Below, piece by piece: positions 1 to 11,594 of a stretch of 64,000 nucleotides of DNA. A program made the translations under genes and the position numbers. The notes under the pieces are model-generated. The model searched no databases. It had not been told where the DNA came from and saw only the letters and a list, made by a program, of their open reading frames with translations. This DNA comes from Magicicada septendecula. Lineage: Eukaryota; Arthropoda; Insecta; Hemiptera; Cicadidae. Every line of letters begins with the position of its first letter. Position 1 is the stretch's first letter. The DNA lies in assembly GCA_034769895.1 (NCBI GenBank), contig CM068372.1, forward strand, positions 384,729,910-384,793,909, read 5' to 3'.

Positions 1-1085
1 AGGGTTGAAATTCGTCTGACACAGCTGAATTCAACCTAATACTTCTGCACAAGTAAGTGAACAAACTAAGGTTAGTAGTGCATCTAAACGAAAGGTCGGA
101 GACGGTTTTTCTAATTATAAAGAATTTCTTAAATGTTTGACTGTGGTAGGTTTGAGATTGTAAATGTCAAAAAGCCAGAAAAAATCTTAGCTACTGAAGA
201 AGATGAACAGCGTCTTTCTTACAGAAGTTGAGTGCACCAATAGTAGTAAAATAATTACTTCGTAATAGTATGTTATTTATTTTTAATTGCGTGTTTCTCA
301 AAATTGATTTTTTAGTGTAAACGACCCATTTTCTCAGGAACTGCTTAACCGATTTGCTTAGAATTTTAACCGAGATTTCGTGTGGTAAAAAGACAACTAC
401 CTATGAGTGAATTTTGTAAAATATTGATCCAAAAATAAATTGGACATTGTTTTCATAAAGTTTTAGACTTTCTAATCTAGGGGTCGGGAATAATTGTTTT
501 TAAATTGCAGATAAGTTGCGAGTTAGACGTAGTAAAGAGCAGACCTCAGTTCAGTGCAGTCTCTTATCTGTGTACCGGTTGTTGGTATCTCTGTTGTTGG
601 TCGGTATTGTTTGTTACTTGCTATCCCTTTGACTGTTCTGTCTTGTATGATTGTTCATTCCACGGGTGCTCTTATCTCCGGTGGTGCGTGCGTGAGTCTG
701 TAAGTGGGTGGCTGTGTGATAGTGAGTGTGCGCGGGACACTGACTGCTTTAACCGATCTGTGCTGAGTTCAATAGACACCTGAATGCGTTCGATAGAGTT
801 GATAAGATAAATATCAATTAATTACCGAGACCGGCTACAACGTAGCTATAAAAATATTCTACTTGAGGCCTGTAAATGCTTATATAAAATAATACTAATC
901 TCATCAACGAACTGACGTGGTATGTGTTATGCTTAACCGAGAAACTGCATTTAATTAATATCAAACGATGACGATAATAAACGCCTAACCTTAAACTACG
1001 TGACAAGAGTTACTGACAGATTCGAGAAATTTAATAATGGTCGTGACCGTCAAGTTATCGTGTAAAAATTAGTGAATACTTGAAA
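1..1085. other. Upstream region, no supported gene
   Basis: AT-rich sequence before the LINE ORF1. An open stretch at about 505-783 has no recognisable domain and is rich in Cys, Ser and Trp. Part of this interval may be the 5' untranslated/promoter region of the Jockey element that follows, but I see no target duplication marking its 5' end. Confidence 0.4.
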
Positions 1086-2324
1086 ATGGTCGAGGGACGT
1101 TTAAATACGGCTGCCCAAGCAACAGGTATTGAAAATGATTATCACAAAGTTGCGATGGAACCAGAAATAACTCAAGACGAAAAACGGTTACAAATTCTCC
1201 AAGAAGAATTAAAGAAGGCAGAAAACGTAATAACCTTCTTACGCAGCCAAATGGCAAGTTTACAACCCAGGACAAGGCAGTCTTATAGTCCGATCAATTC
1301 GGAAGAAGAAGAGGAATTGGTCAACAGAGAGACAGCTTGGTTATTACCCAAGTACAACAATGAAAGAGGGGCTAAAAAGAGGAAGGCTACATCTTCATCT
1401 GAACAAAGCCCAACTAAATAAAATGTAGAACAAAATAAAATAAAAACACCAAAAGAGCAAGAGCCACCTCCGGTAGTAATAAGTAATGTCGATACTTATC
1501 AGGAGATTCAAAATTAGCTTCAAAGAAAAAATTTAAAATATAATGTTATACTTATGAATAATAATCAACTTAAAATAAATGTTAATAACGAAACAGAGTA
1601 TCGCGAATTAACTAAAATAATGAACGAAGCCAAACAATGACACACTTATGAAAACAAACAGGACAGACCAATAAGAATCATGGTCAGAGATATGTATCCA
1701 ACATGCGATACAGAAGAGATTAAAGCCGAACTCAAGCAGAAAGGGTTCAAAATACTAACAGTAGAAAATAAACTGAAAAGAATCAAAGAAAATATGTTTA
1801 TGTTAACGTTTGACAAGTCCAAAGACATTAAGAAAATCCATGAAATATGTGAACTAGCTAACATGAAAGTCAGATCAGAAATTTTAGGACGAGAAAATTA
1901 ATCCCTCAATGTAAAAGATGCCAAAGATATGGACATATACAGAAATTTTGTTAGAGTAGTCCAGTATGCATACAATGCGCAAGAGACCATCTTACAACAA
2001 CATGCACAAAATCGAGAAATACACCAGCGAGGTGCCCATCCAGGAAAATTATAGAGGATGCGTTATTGCCATAGAATTACAAATAGAAGAGAGAGCAACA
2101 GAAACAAAAGAAAATGTTTACGTCCAGATGGACAACTGAACAAGTCTCTTATGCCCATTACACAAGGGAATAATAGGTTAGAAAATAACCTTTCTCAGCA
2201 ATCCAAACTAAATGAAGATATAGCCTAAATGATGCAACAGTTGATGCAAATGACGAAGCAGTTTGGTGAGAGACTAGATCGCTTGGAAGCTAGAGCGACA
2301 AGTTTAATTCTAAAAAGAAAGTAA
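1086..2324 (+). pseudogene. Jockey ORF1 (gag-like RNA-binding protein), broken
   Basis: ORF1 proteins of Jockey LINEs bind the element RNA and form the ribonucleoprotein. The start is the ATG at 1086. A charged N-terminal region follows, with a likely coiled coil (residues about 25-60, rich in Lys, Glu and Leu). A PRE_C2HC-like module lies at 1680-1898 (IMVRDMYPTCDTEEIKAEL). CCHC zinc knuckles at 1901-2030 are read in a shifted frame (CKRCQRYGHIQKFC, then CIQCA...H...C). In-frame stops occur near 1419, 1515, 1638 and 1899, with a frame change at 1899-1901. The knuckle motif right after the C2HC module is diagnostic of Jockey-type gag. The probable stop is 2322-2324. Confidence 0.75.
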
Positions 2325-2348
2325 CGGGTAGACAGGACTACCCATTAC

Positions 2349-5070
2349 CCATGGAATGCCAATGACATCCGGAACAAGATTCATGAATTAGAAATACTCC
2401 TAAATTTACAACAGATTGATGTGGGCCTGATTTCAGAAACACATCTAACAAAGGAATCTTATATCAAATTAAAATGCTTTAAAGTTTATAGCATTATTCA
2501 CCCAGAGAATGATGCCAAGGGAGGAAGTGCGATTATCATTAAGGACTTTAGAAATCATTACGAGGATCACCCGATACAAAGTAAAGAAATACAACTTACT
2601 ACAATAGTGATTAAGTCTACCACACAAGATGTTAAAATTGGTGTAGTTTACTGCCCCCCCCAAGACACAATCTAATATTAGAACACTGCAAAACACTCAT
2701 ACAACACATGGGTAAAAGGTTTATAGTGGGAGGAGATTTTAACGCCAAACACATCGATTGGGGAGCAAGGCTGACCACTACTAAAGGAAGGGAATTAAGA
2801 AAAGCCATTAGAGAAGCAGGATGTAATTTTCACTTGACAGGAAAGCCAACATACTGGCCAACCGACAGAAACAAGATACCAGACTTACTGGACTTGTTTA
2901 TCTCGAGAAAGATCTCATCAAATTTTATGGAAATAGAAGAAATATTTGACTTAGATTCTGACCATTCAGCTGTTATCTTAACACTGAGCGAGAGAATAAT
3001 TAAAAAAGAAGCTAGACCAATCCTCGTTAATACAAATTCGGACTGGGAATGCTTTAGAATAGATTTACAAAACGAAATCAATTTAAATATTAATGTAAAA
3101 ACAACTGAACAATTAGACATAGGAGCTGAAAATTCAACAACACTAAAGAGATAACGCATATCACAGAGGGTATTAATTACCCAGTTGAAATATGAAATCT
3201 AGTCAGGTAAAAGACGTCATCAAGACGAAATTGGCAACGAACACGACACCCAGCTGACAAGACTGTCCTAACTATAAAACGCAGAAATTAAAAAAAGAAA
3301 TCTGTAAATAAAAAGGTGAATCTATGGAATTACATTTAACAAACTTAACAGCCGATGAAGAAACTGATTATTCATTGTGGAAAGCCACAATACGAATCAA
3401 AAGGCCAATCACGCCAATTACTCCAATAAGAAAAGGTGAAGAGAGAATACTGGGCAAGAGAGAATAAACAAAAAGCAGATTTATTCTCTGAATGTCTAGA
3501 GGAAGTTTTTACACCAAATGATATGCAGAATAATAACAACCTTGAAGAAATTAATAATATTACAACAGAAGAAATTACTCCTGTAAGAAGTAGTAGAAGA
3601 AATAAAATTAAATCTGAAGCCTAAGATGGCACCGGGCTTTGATTTAATTACTGGTCAAATTTTGAAGCAATTACTACACAAAGGAATTGTTATGCTACCA
3701 TACTTCTTTAATACAGCTATTAGACTAAAGCATGTACCTGCCAGCTGGAAGATAGCAGAAGTTATCATAATTCATAAGCCGGGAAAAACACCTCATAAAG
3801 TGAAATCTTATAGACCGATTTCGCTTTTGCCAATAATTTCAAAAGTATTTGAAAAGCTCCTTCTTAAGAGATTAAAACCAATTATAGAGAATGCCAAACT
3901 AATTCCTGACCATCAATTCGGTTTTAGACAAAAGCATTCGACAGTAGACCAGGTGCATCGAATATTACAGATGTAATTGAGAAAACCTTAGAAGAAAAAC
4001 AAATTTGTTCTGCACTATTCCTTAATGTCGCACAAGCCTTTGACAAGGTGTGGCATGAAGGATTAATTTAAAAGTAAAATAAAATGTTACCTAGACAATA
4101 TGTAGAAATCCTTACCTCGTACATATCTAATAGATTGTTTAGAGTTAAACAAGAAGAATCATAGTCAGACCTAAAAGACGTCCAGGCGGGAGTGCCACAG
4201 GGCAGTGTTCTTGGGCCTGTCTTGTATGTATTATTTACCAGTCACATACCAAACTCAGAACAAGCAAAATTGGCTACTTTTGCTGATGATACAGCTTTGC
4301 TTACAACAGGCCAAGATGAGGTTATTTCAACCCGATTGATAGCTAGCAATACCATATATGAATGGATCAAAAAATGGAAAATTGAACTTAACGAAGCCAA
4401 GTCGGCACACATTCATTTCAGCAATAAAAGATTGTATAATCTTCCGTCATTGGTCATAAATGTAACGGTAGCTCCTTATGAAAACAAAGCCAAATAGCTG
4501 AATATGACAGTGGATACCAAACTGAGATGGAAAGAGCACGTAAAATAGAAAAAAGGGGAACTTAACATAAAATTCCGACAATATAAATGGCTCATAGGAA
4601 AACATCCCAACCTGTCTTTACACAGTAAAACTCTGATCTATAATCAGATAATTAAACCCACCTGGTAATAACATCAGAATAATACAAACATTCCAAAACA
4701 AAGTTTTGCGGACCATGGTGAATGCACCATGGTATGTTTGAAAGGCCAATATCCACAGAAATCTAGGTATTTCAACAATTAATGAAGAGATTAAAAGGTT
4801 TACAAAGAAGCATGAAGGAAGGCTTTACCTCGACGAAAATGCAGAAGTTTTTCAGTTCCTGGACAATTAACACGTGTTCCGAAGACTGAAGAGAACTAAG
4901 CCATTTGAACTTGTGTTATAAAAGCAGAGCATTGTGCGCAGGTGAGAGTGTTTAGTTAAGAACACCAGAACTACCTAAAGGATGTCATTGGATTTAATTT
5001 GGCTGATATGTATTTAGTACTAAGAAGTATTAGAGGTAAGTTGATGGTTGGTCTTACAGACCAGTTTTAA
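2349..5070 (+). pseudogene. Jockey ORF2 (endonuclease and reverse transcriptase), broken
   Basis: ORF2 of non-LTR elements nicks the target and copies the RNA by target-primed reverse transcription. Endonuclease motifs in order: WNAN near 2352, LISETHLT (catalytic Glu) near 2427, GGDFNAKHIDWG near 2726, and SDHSAV near 2958. Reverse-transcriptase motifs: KSYRPISLLPIISKVFEKLL near 3800, FGFRQKHSTVDQVHRI near 3919, AFDKVWHEGL near 4037, PQGSVLGPVLYVLF near 4195, and FADDTALL (catalytic DD) near 4281, followed by the thumb-like KWKIELNEAKSAHIHF. Frames shift at about 2675-2700, 3154, 3400-3630 and 3976, and there are many stops after 4497. The C-terminal part is weakly readable to a stop at 5068-5070. 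Clade assignment rests on motif style. Confidence 0.8.
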
Positions 5071-5100
5071 CATGTTAAATTCAATAAAAAAATTGCAAAA

Positions 5101-5531
5101 GAATCTAAGATATCTAAAAACTACTTCAGGTGTCTGCAAAATATGCCAGTAAGCAAGTGCTGAAAGTTTGAAGAAATTCCAAGTACGAATAGCTGAGAAA
5201 ACAGGGAAGAGAGAGGAATTTACATGGGGAAAATAAGCATTTACTTGGGGAAGATAGGCATTTACGTAGGGAAGATAGGTATTAAAAGAAAGACCTACTT
5301 TAGAGAAAAATCAAGAAATCGGCGATGATTAGAAATGCTTGTATAGAATAGAGCTTTGGGGGATCGGTGTGACCGGAAAATAGATTTTAGAAATAATTTA
5401 TCTGCACATAAAATGTTTAAAATTCCATCAAAATACCTTTGTGATACTACGCGTACGTTCCTACGCCAAATCAATAACAGCCAAAAAGAATATTTGTATT
5501 GCCGATTGTTATTATATGTACACATTTATAT
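5101..5531. other. Spacer with a short tandem repeat
   Basis: AT-rich sequence between the LINE end and the LTR. It holds three 21-bp units at 5218-5280 (ATTTACnTgGGGAAgATAgGC). Nothing else is recognisable. Confidence 0.5.
5218..5280. repeat. 21-bp tandem repeat, 3 copies
   Basis: Three consecutive 21-bp units starting ATTTAC and ending ATAGGC/T, with a few substitutions between units. Confidence 0.8.
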
Positions 5532-5763
5532 TGTTACGGCGGTCAAACTGGTCGTCATATGGTACAGTGGAAAACAAAATGCAGACACCAATTAAGTCAC
5601 TAATCACCAGCTTTAATTAATCACAAATAACAGTTTGTAATCAACTCGTGCAATAATTCCAGTTAAATTTGTCCACAATAATGTCAAATAATAGCGTTCC
5701 ACACTAATTATAGCACAATAACAATTCCCCGCAATACTTCAACCACTACTCAATCCACACTAA
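5532..5763 (-). mobile_element. Solo LTR, 3' half, split by the DNA transposon
   Basis: In reverse complement this ends in GACCGCCGTAACA, matching the 3' ends of the other LTR copies here (7150, 62300). It shares the block AATTAAAGCTGGTnATT near 5610. It abuts ATAT at 5528-5531. The LTR resumes at about 16345: the sequence after the transposon aligns with the uninterrupted paralog at 38841-39264 (AAATCGC...TATAGG). No internal gag-pol region adjoins it. Confidence 0.7.
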
Positions 5764-5793
5764 AGGCCCGTTTTATTAGGAGCAGGTTTTTTG
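5764..5793 (+). repeat. Left terminal inverted repeat of the 10.6-kb transposon
   Basis: Starts AGGCCCGTTTTATTAGGAGC and matches the complement of 16312-16341 at most positions. The similarity fades beyond about 30 bp. Confidence 0.8.
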
Positions 5794-6065
5794 CTTCGTG
5801 CGAACCGGGTTGGGTTCTATCACGTCGGGAGGAACGTATTTAATTATCACGCTGCGCGTTTGTGTTTTCCTAGCCGGACGCATTTCAGCTATTCAGGCGA
5901 CGTAAGCTGTACTAGGTGGTAGTGATTACAATTCGGAGTGTTAGTGTTCCCTGTCGAAATGTTCCCTGTTGAAAAACAAAATTCAGAAGTCAGCTAAAAC
6001 GCGACGTAGAACGCAATAGACTACTCCAGAACACGGCCCCCTAAACCTCCAGGCCCGCCTATTCA

Positions 6066-6261
6066 AATATGACGTCATCGGGCACAGTGACACCGCTACG
6101 TGCTACACACTGCAGTATACAGCGTACAGCAATATGACGTCATCGGTCACAGTGACACCGCTACGTGCTACACACTGCAGTATACAGCGTACAGAATATG
6201 ACGTCATCGGGCACAGTGACACCGCTACGTGCTACACACTGCAGTATGCAACGTACAGCGT
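6066..6261. repeat. 64-65-bp tandem repeat with CRE-like core, 3 copies
   Basis: Three units begin at 6066, 6131 and 6195. Each contains TGACGTCA, identical to the cAMP-response element octamer, plus CACAGTGACACCGCTACGTG and CTGCAGTAT. It is subterminal in the DNA transposon, so the repeats could be transposase-binding or regulatory sites (inference). Confidence 0.85.
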
Positions 6262-6604
6262 AAAGATTTAATTTTAAAATCGTTCTTTCTACTTGAACTT
6301 ATGAAAGTGAAACTTATACAATAAATACCAAATTAAATAATTGTTAAATAATTTAAACAAACTATTATATTGATGTTTATTAGCTTCACTTATTTCATGT
6401 TTTGATACACGAAAACGTGTTTTTCAATTTACGTATGTGTTCAACAATGCAACTTCATTATCTTTCCGCATTAACTTAATAACTGTGTTGTTTCTAACAA
6501 CGAAAAAAAAGAAAATGTGTGAGAGAGAACTACTGTATAATATGAAAATAACAAAAATAATTATTTAGTCTTTATAAATAACTTACATAACACAGAAAAC
6601 ATAG
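6262..6604. other. AT-rich interior of the DNA transposon
   Basis: No coding potential, RNA gene or repeat structure recognised. Confidence 0.5.
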
Positions 6605-7150
6605 TGTTACGACATCACAGAACAATCTACGTGTTTATCGAATGTTCGAGAGGGATCCGGAATGTCGCGTGTGGCGTACGTGATTGTCGACGCATTTGCT
6701 AGACGGTGCGAGAATTCGGGCGGCCTCTCTCACTGTGTCAAGGGCGCAACCAATTACGTCATAGTTTAGAGGTAATACGTAGTATGTAGTATCGTCTAGA
6801 TTTTCGGCTGGCTATAAATACCAGTACTCAACGACGTTCAGTTCAGTATTAGTCGCGATAAATTACATTACGTTTCGAAAGTTTTTATCGGGCGAAATTA
6901 CTATGTGCGTTCAAGTGGTTATTAGTGAAGTGTTTAATAATCGGGCGGGATAATTGTAATACAACTGTGTTTAATATTAGTGGACATTTTTATTGCGTGT
7001 GAACAATTTTTATTTTATTTGTTGTAAGAGACTTTGTGTTAATTACGAACTGTTTAACTGTGAAAATTAAAGCTGGTAATTAGTGACATAATTGGTGTCT
7101 TGTATTTTGTTTCCACTGTACCTTCGACGATCGAGTAGACCGTCGTAACA
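6605..7150 (+). mobile_element. Solo LTR (546 bp) nested in the DNA transposon
   Basis: Begins TGTTACGAC and ends GTCGTAACA, the short inverted ends expected of an LTR. The flanks are ATAG (6601-6604) and ATAC (7151-7154), an imperfect 4-bp duplication. A TATA box TATAAATA lies at 6813-6820, with an initiator-like TCAGT about 28 bp later. ATTAAA near 7066 could serve as a polyadenylation signal. It is closely similar to 61768-62300. There is no internal region. Its position inside the transposon shows that it inserted later. Confidence 0.8.
6813..6820 (+). promoter_or_regulatory. TATA box of the solo LTR
   Basis: TATAAATA followed by an initiator-like TCAGT at about +28. The same pair recurs at the same place in the copy at 61768-62300. 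Confidence 0.65.
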
Positions 7151-10100
7151 ATACTTTTTCATTCAACACACGCTTCATGAACGTGTTCTGATTAAATTTG
7201 CGAAGTTGATTCATTCTACATATCACATGTTTAAAAATAACAAATTTATATAAATTATTATTATTACGCAGTGTTATCAAAGATCTTATGTTCAGAGTTG
7301 ACGTCACTAAGACATGCGTATATATATAATAAATGTATTTTAATTACAACTATAAAGTATAAATTTATAATTATACACACCCACAACACAAGTCATGTAT
7401 AGACATATAATCAGTTGTGTGACATATAAATGACTTGTGTGACTCATTTAAATGACATATGTTACATAAAATGTTAACCTTGGATAATTGAATATTAATT
7501 TGATTTATTAATTTTATTTACTTTGAATTTTGATAAAGCTAACATTATCACTCTAATAAACTATGTTGTGCAACCAACTTTGTTTCTTTCTGCATTATCA
7601 GTAGGGGCGCTCGTGTGTGTGTTTCATATACATTTACACAAATCGACTAATTGTATAAGGGCTTTCTGTATAAACAGGGTGCCAGTCGTGAACTGAGCCC
7701 TTAATGGCACCCCATTTGATTTTTTTTTTAATGGGAAAAGCAAAATTCCAAATCAAAAACCATCTTTTCTGTTCATGACAGGGAATACTAGCCTGCTCTT
7801 ATGCACAACCAAATATCAGTATCGTTTTTGAGGTAATCCTAGTACACAATATTCCATTTGATGTGAACTCCAAAATTAAACTTCACAGATCTGATCTTGA
7901 AGATGGATGTTTGTTGAAGATGGTTTATCCACTTAGCCTTGTTTCATTGTGTCCTCTCCAAAATCTTAAAATATATTTATGAGGTTTCTCATATCATATT
8001 TTATGGGGTGTCAGGTGTCAGACCAGGACGGACGTGCTTCCACTGAATGCAAAAACTTCAACTATTCCTAGCTCATGTTTTAAATTACATAATTCCATGT
8101 AAATGTAAGACTAATTGCTGAAAAAAGATAACACATAGGCTATCTTTTAAAGATAACAGCACTGCCAGAGTTACCCATTTTCAACGAAAACTACAGCAAA
8201 GGACAGAAAATTAATACCTCCTTGAGAATAGGAAAGATAACACAGTGATCAAGTAATAATGACCAAGCAATAATTAACAAAGTAGTAATAATATGAACAT
8301 GAACAAAATAATAATATTGTAATATAATTTTATTACAAATATAAATAAATAAGATAGATAGCAAGAATTATTGTGATACTAATAAATGTTGTCTGAATCT
8401 CGGTGTTGAACTCGCCGATGATACAGCTCCACTTTGGATTCACCAATTACAAAGAATAAATTAAATATAAATAATGTTTTATAATAAAGTGTGATTGGTT
8501 GATAATAAAAAAAAAATTTTGTAAGTTATGAAATTTTACTAATATTTATTTTTTTTGTTTAATTGATGAATTCAATTAATGAATAAATAATTAATTAATT
8601 GTGTGTGTGCTTTAATTATTTCCAATTGAATAAGTATGAATTTGTAGTTCAGATCTATTTGTTTCTATTAATGATTTAATTGTGTAGTCAGATCGGTTGG
8701 TTCTCTCTCCGCGGACTTTACACTTCTTCTTCCTCTCAGATATTTATTCTAGCACTGTAAATTATTTTTGTTTAGAAAAAAGAATAGTTAACATTCATTA
8801 TACAAATAAATACAACTCTTGTAACTGAATAATGATGTTCATTTATTGACATTTAAAATTATGCGCCATTCAGACTGCGCATGGCCCAGGCATTGGCTGA
8901 TTATTTGCTCCAGTCGGTAGCGAACAAGATTGACAAAATATATTTTTTACAAGAATAATTAATTAGGATTCTTTTAGCGAGTCGAAATGGTCAGAGGGCA
9001 AGGAACAAGATACATTCTTACAGATATTCTTAAACTAAATTATTATGGCTGAAATAAAACAATATTATTATTGAAATTGTCAATTATGAAAAGTAATATC
9101 GAACCATTCGTCGAAATGACGTCACTCACTTCAAGCTGGCAGTGTACTTGGCACGTTCGGAAATCCAGTATGGCCGCCTTCACCTCGATTTTCGCTGCTA
9201 TGCACTGCTGAGACTGGTTGAGCTTCTCCCACAGAAATAAATGAATATTCCCTTCTCTGCGAAGTAGTGTTGGTAAAGGAATATAGTGTGGATTGTTCTC
9301 TCTTTTCCTGCGATGTCGTTTCGGGATGGGTTACTGGTGAAGTGTCCGGTGTTCAAATATGTGTATTCGTGTTCTGCTAATATGGTCCAAAATCTTCTCA
9401 AAATGGCCGTTGATTTCTTGTGCTTGTGTTAGATGGTGTTATTACTGTTGTTCGGAATTAGTGAGGTGTTAAATATTAACTGTTAATGTTATTTTCCTTT
9501 TAGTTAACCTCTGTTACACTCTTCATAGGCACACTCACGGTTTTGCAGAAAATTATTGTTTTTCGGTATTCTGTTAGTACATTCTCAACTAGTCGTCTTC
9601 ACGATTAACAATAGACTAAACTCTGAACGTCGTCGTTTTAGGGTAATTTGTGATATGTCTTTTTCCTCTTTCTATTGTTTATTTATAAAAGTACATGTCT
9701 CAGATTTGGTTCATCATCTAAATATACATAACAAGTTTTCTTATTTTTTACTGTATTTCAAATATTTCTTAATTTTACAAAAATCTAACTACTCAGCAAT
9801 ATTGATTAATTAATTTTACATATTTGGATATATAGCTGGGTTTGTTTCAAGTTCATTTAATTATTGTAGGCCTCATATTTTGTACAAATTTAGTGTTTAA
9901 ATGGTTTTTAAGTGTTTTTTCTGATAATATTTCCATGGAATAATCTTAACAACTCCGTGATTATCTTTGTTGTTAGTAATTTTGTTGTTAAAACACTTCA
10001 ATATTGATTAATTTACTGTTTAGTCTGATTTGATTACCATTATAGGCCTAGTATTATTTGTTTCCAAAGGAAGTTAATTTTCTTTCCTTTGTCATTCCAT

Positions 10101-10544
10101 TCGTTATTAATTGTATCTGTATTAATTATATTTTCAATTTCTGTGTTGTAGGACTGAATTTTATCCCCTATTATGTAGTTTGATTCTCTGATAGATAGTT
10201 TTGGTTTACATTACTGGTCTGTGTTTTCTAAAATGGTGTCTTAGCTAATCTGCTTTGTACCTTTCATATGGTTTACAGTTTTAAATAAACTTATTACATT
10301 CCTATTTCCTTCTTGCCTCTCTGCCTTACAAACTTGAAAATTAAATAACATGATATTAAATACAACAGAATATCTTATATCTACTAACTTTTTTTTTATA
10401 TCACTTAAACATAACAAAAACATCTTATGCCTATTATTTTTTTATACATGTAGAATTATAATGGAAACATCTTATTATCAGCAATATTATCAGTCATTGG
10501 CTGTCCTTTGATTTTATGTTTCCTTTTATCACAAACCTAATCCT
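7151..10544. other. Non-coding interior of the DNA transposon
   Basis: A long AT-rich stretch without supported genes. Some open frames exist (for example 9556-9813) but show no domain and look like low-complexity translation. It could hold further decayed nested elements that I cannot delimit. Confidence 0.45.
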
Positions 10545-10740
10545 ATTAAAACATCTTATTCCTAATAACACTTTCAGTTATTAACTGTCTCTTGTGTTCA
10601 CTATAATTATTTTGGTAACACAATGAAATAAAAACATCTTATAACTAATGACACCTTCAGTTATTAACTGTCTTTTGTGTTCACTATAACTATTTTGATA
10701 ACACAATGAAATAAAAATATCTTATAACTAATGACAATCT
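10545..10740. repeat. 83-bp tandem repeat, about 2.3 copies
   Basis: The block with CAGTTATTAACTGTC, GTGTTCACTATAA and ACACAATGAAATAAAAA recurs at an 83-bp spacing (10575 and 10658), with a partial third unit to 10740. Confidence 0.75.
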
Positions 10741-11594
10741 TATATTACTTAATTTTTTAAAACACTTTTATTATTAAAATTAACCTTAGTCATTAGACTG
10801 TCTTTTATTTTTTATATAGTACTTCCCTACACTGATGGTAGTCTTTTTAATAGATTTCTATTTCTTACACTATACTTTATTATAGTGTGTCACTTATTAT
10901 TGTCTACACTAATGGTAGTCTTTTTAAATAATTTTTTACATATTATACTTATAACTAGTTTACAATTCGGTTTTCTTTGGATTGTATCTTGTAACTTGAG
11001 TTACTGGGTCTAAATGTATTGGGTTTAATTTTGTTCAATGGTATGTATTCCATTATTAACATTTTTTGGAATAGCTCTTCTTGTTTCTAGGCTCTTTGTA
11101 GGAATCTTGATATATTTTGTCCTTTCTTCATTATTATATTAGTAAATTTCTTGTCTGGTGGTTTCTCTGCTTCTTGACCTTATAAATTTCCATTATTAAT
11201 ATTGTTTTCACCCTTTTATCTCCTTTTTCTTGTCTTTCCTTTTTACTGCCTCCCCAATCTACTGGGTATACTGCTGGTTTATTGGGTTTTTACATAGTAA
11301 GTTATTTTGATCAATGGTTTTCTTTGTTATTTTTTATTCTTATTAACATTTTATTGACTTAATATACAGGTTCTAGTTTAATCCTTAAAACAATTCATTC
11401 TTCTCACTCACTATGGACCTTTTCTTCTTTACTTATGTTGCATTAAGTTAAATGTTTAACGTGATAATTTTGTTATGCTACAATATTAGTAATAAATATG
11501 AACAAAATAATAAGTCTATTGTCTGTTTAATCATGATTTTCCTTGGATACAACTGAAAACATGCAAGTTCCTTTTTTTAGAAGATCAAGGCTTT
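10741..11594. other. AT-rich sequence 3' of the transposase gene
   Basis: No gene seen. A short duplicated block (CACTnATGGTAGTCTTTTTAA) occurs at about 10831 and 10906. Confidence 0.45.

Larger units (their letters stand above)
1086..5100 (+). mobile_element. Degraded non-LTR retrotransposon, Jockey clade
   Basis: A nearly full-length LINE with the Jockey order: ORF1 with CCHC knuckles, then ORF2 with an apurinic-type endonuclease and reverse transcriptase, then a possible polyadenylation signal AATAAA at 5083-5088 followed by a short A-rich end. Both ORFs are broken by several stops and frameshifts, so this is an old copy. The 5' boundary is not defined and may lie upstream of 1086. No clear target-site duplication was found. 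Confidence 0.8.

Noticed and set aside
505..783. Cys/Trp-rich 92-residue open frame
   Set aside because: No domain, no clear initiation context and unusual composition. More likely non-coding LINE 5' sequence.
5764..5793. Calling the 10.6-kb element PIF/Harbinger from its ends alone
   Set aside because: The encoded protein has a THAP finger and P-type motifs; no Harbinger nuclease or Myb-like protein was seen, so I leave the superfamily open.
9556..9813. Open frame inside the DNA transposon
   Set aside because: Phe/Leu/Ser-rich translation of AT-rich DNA without motifs.
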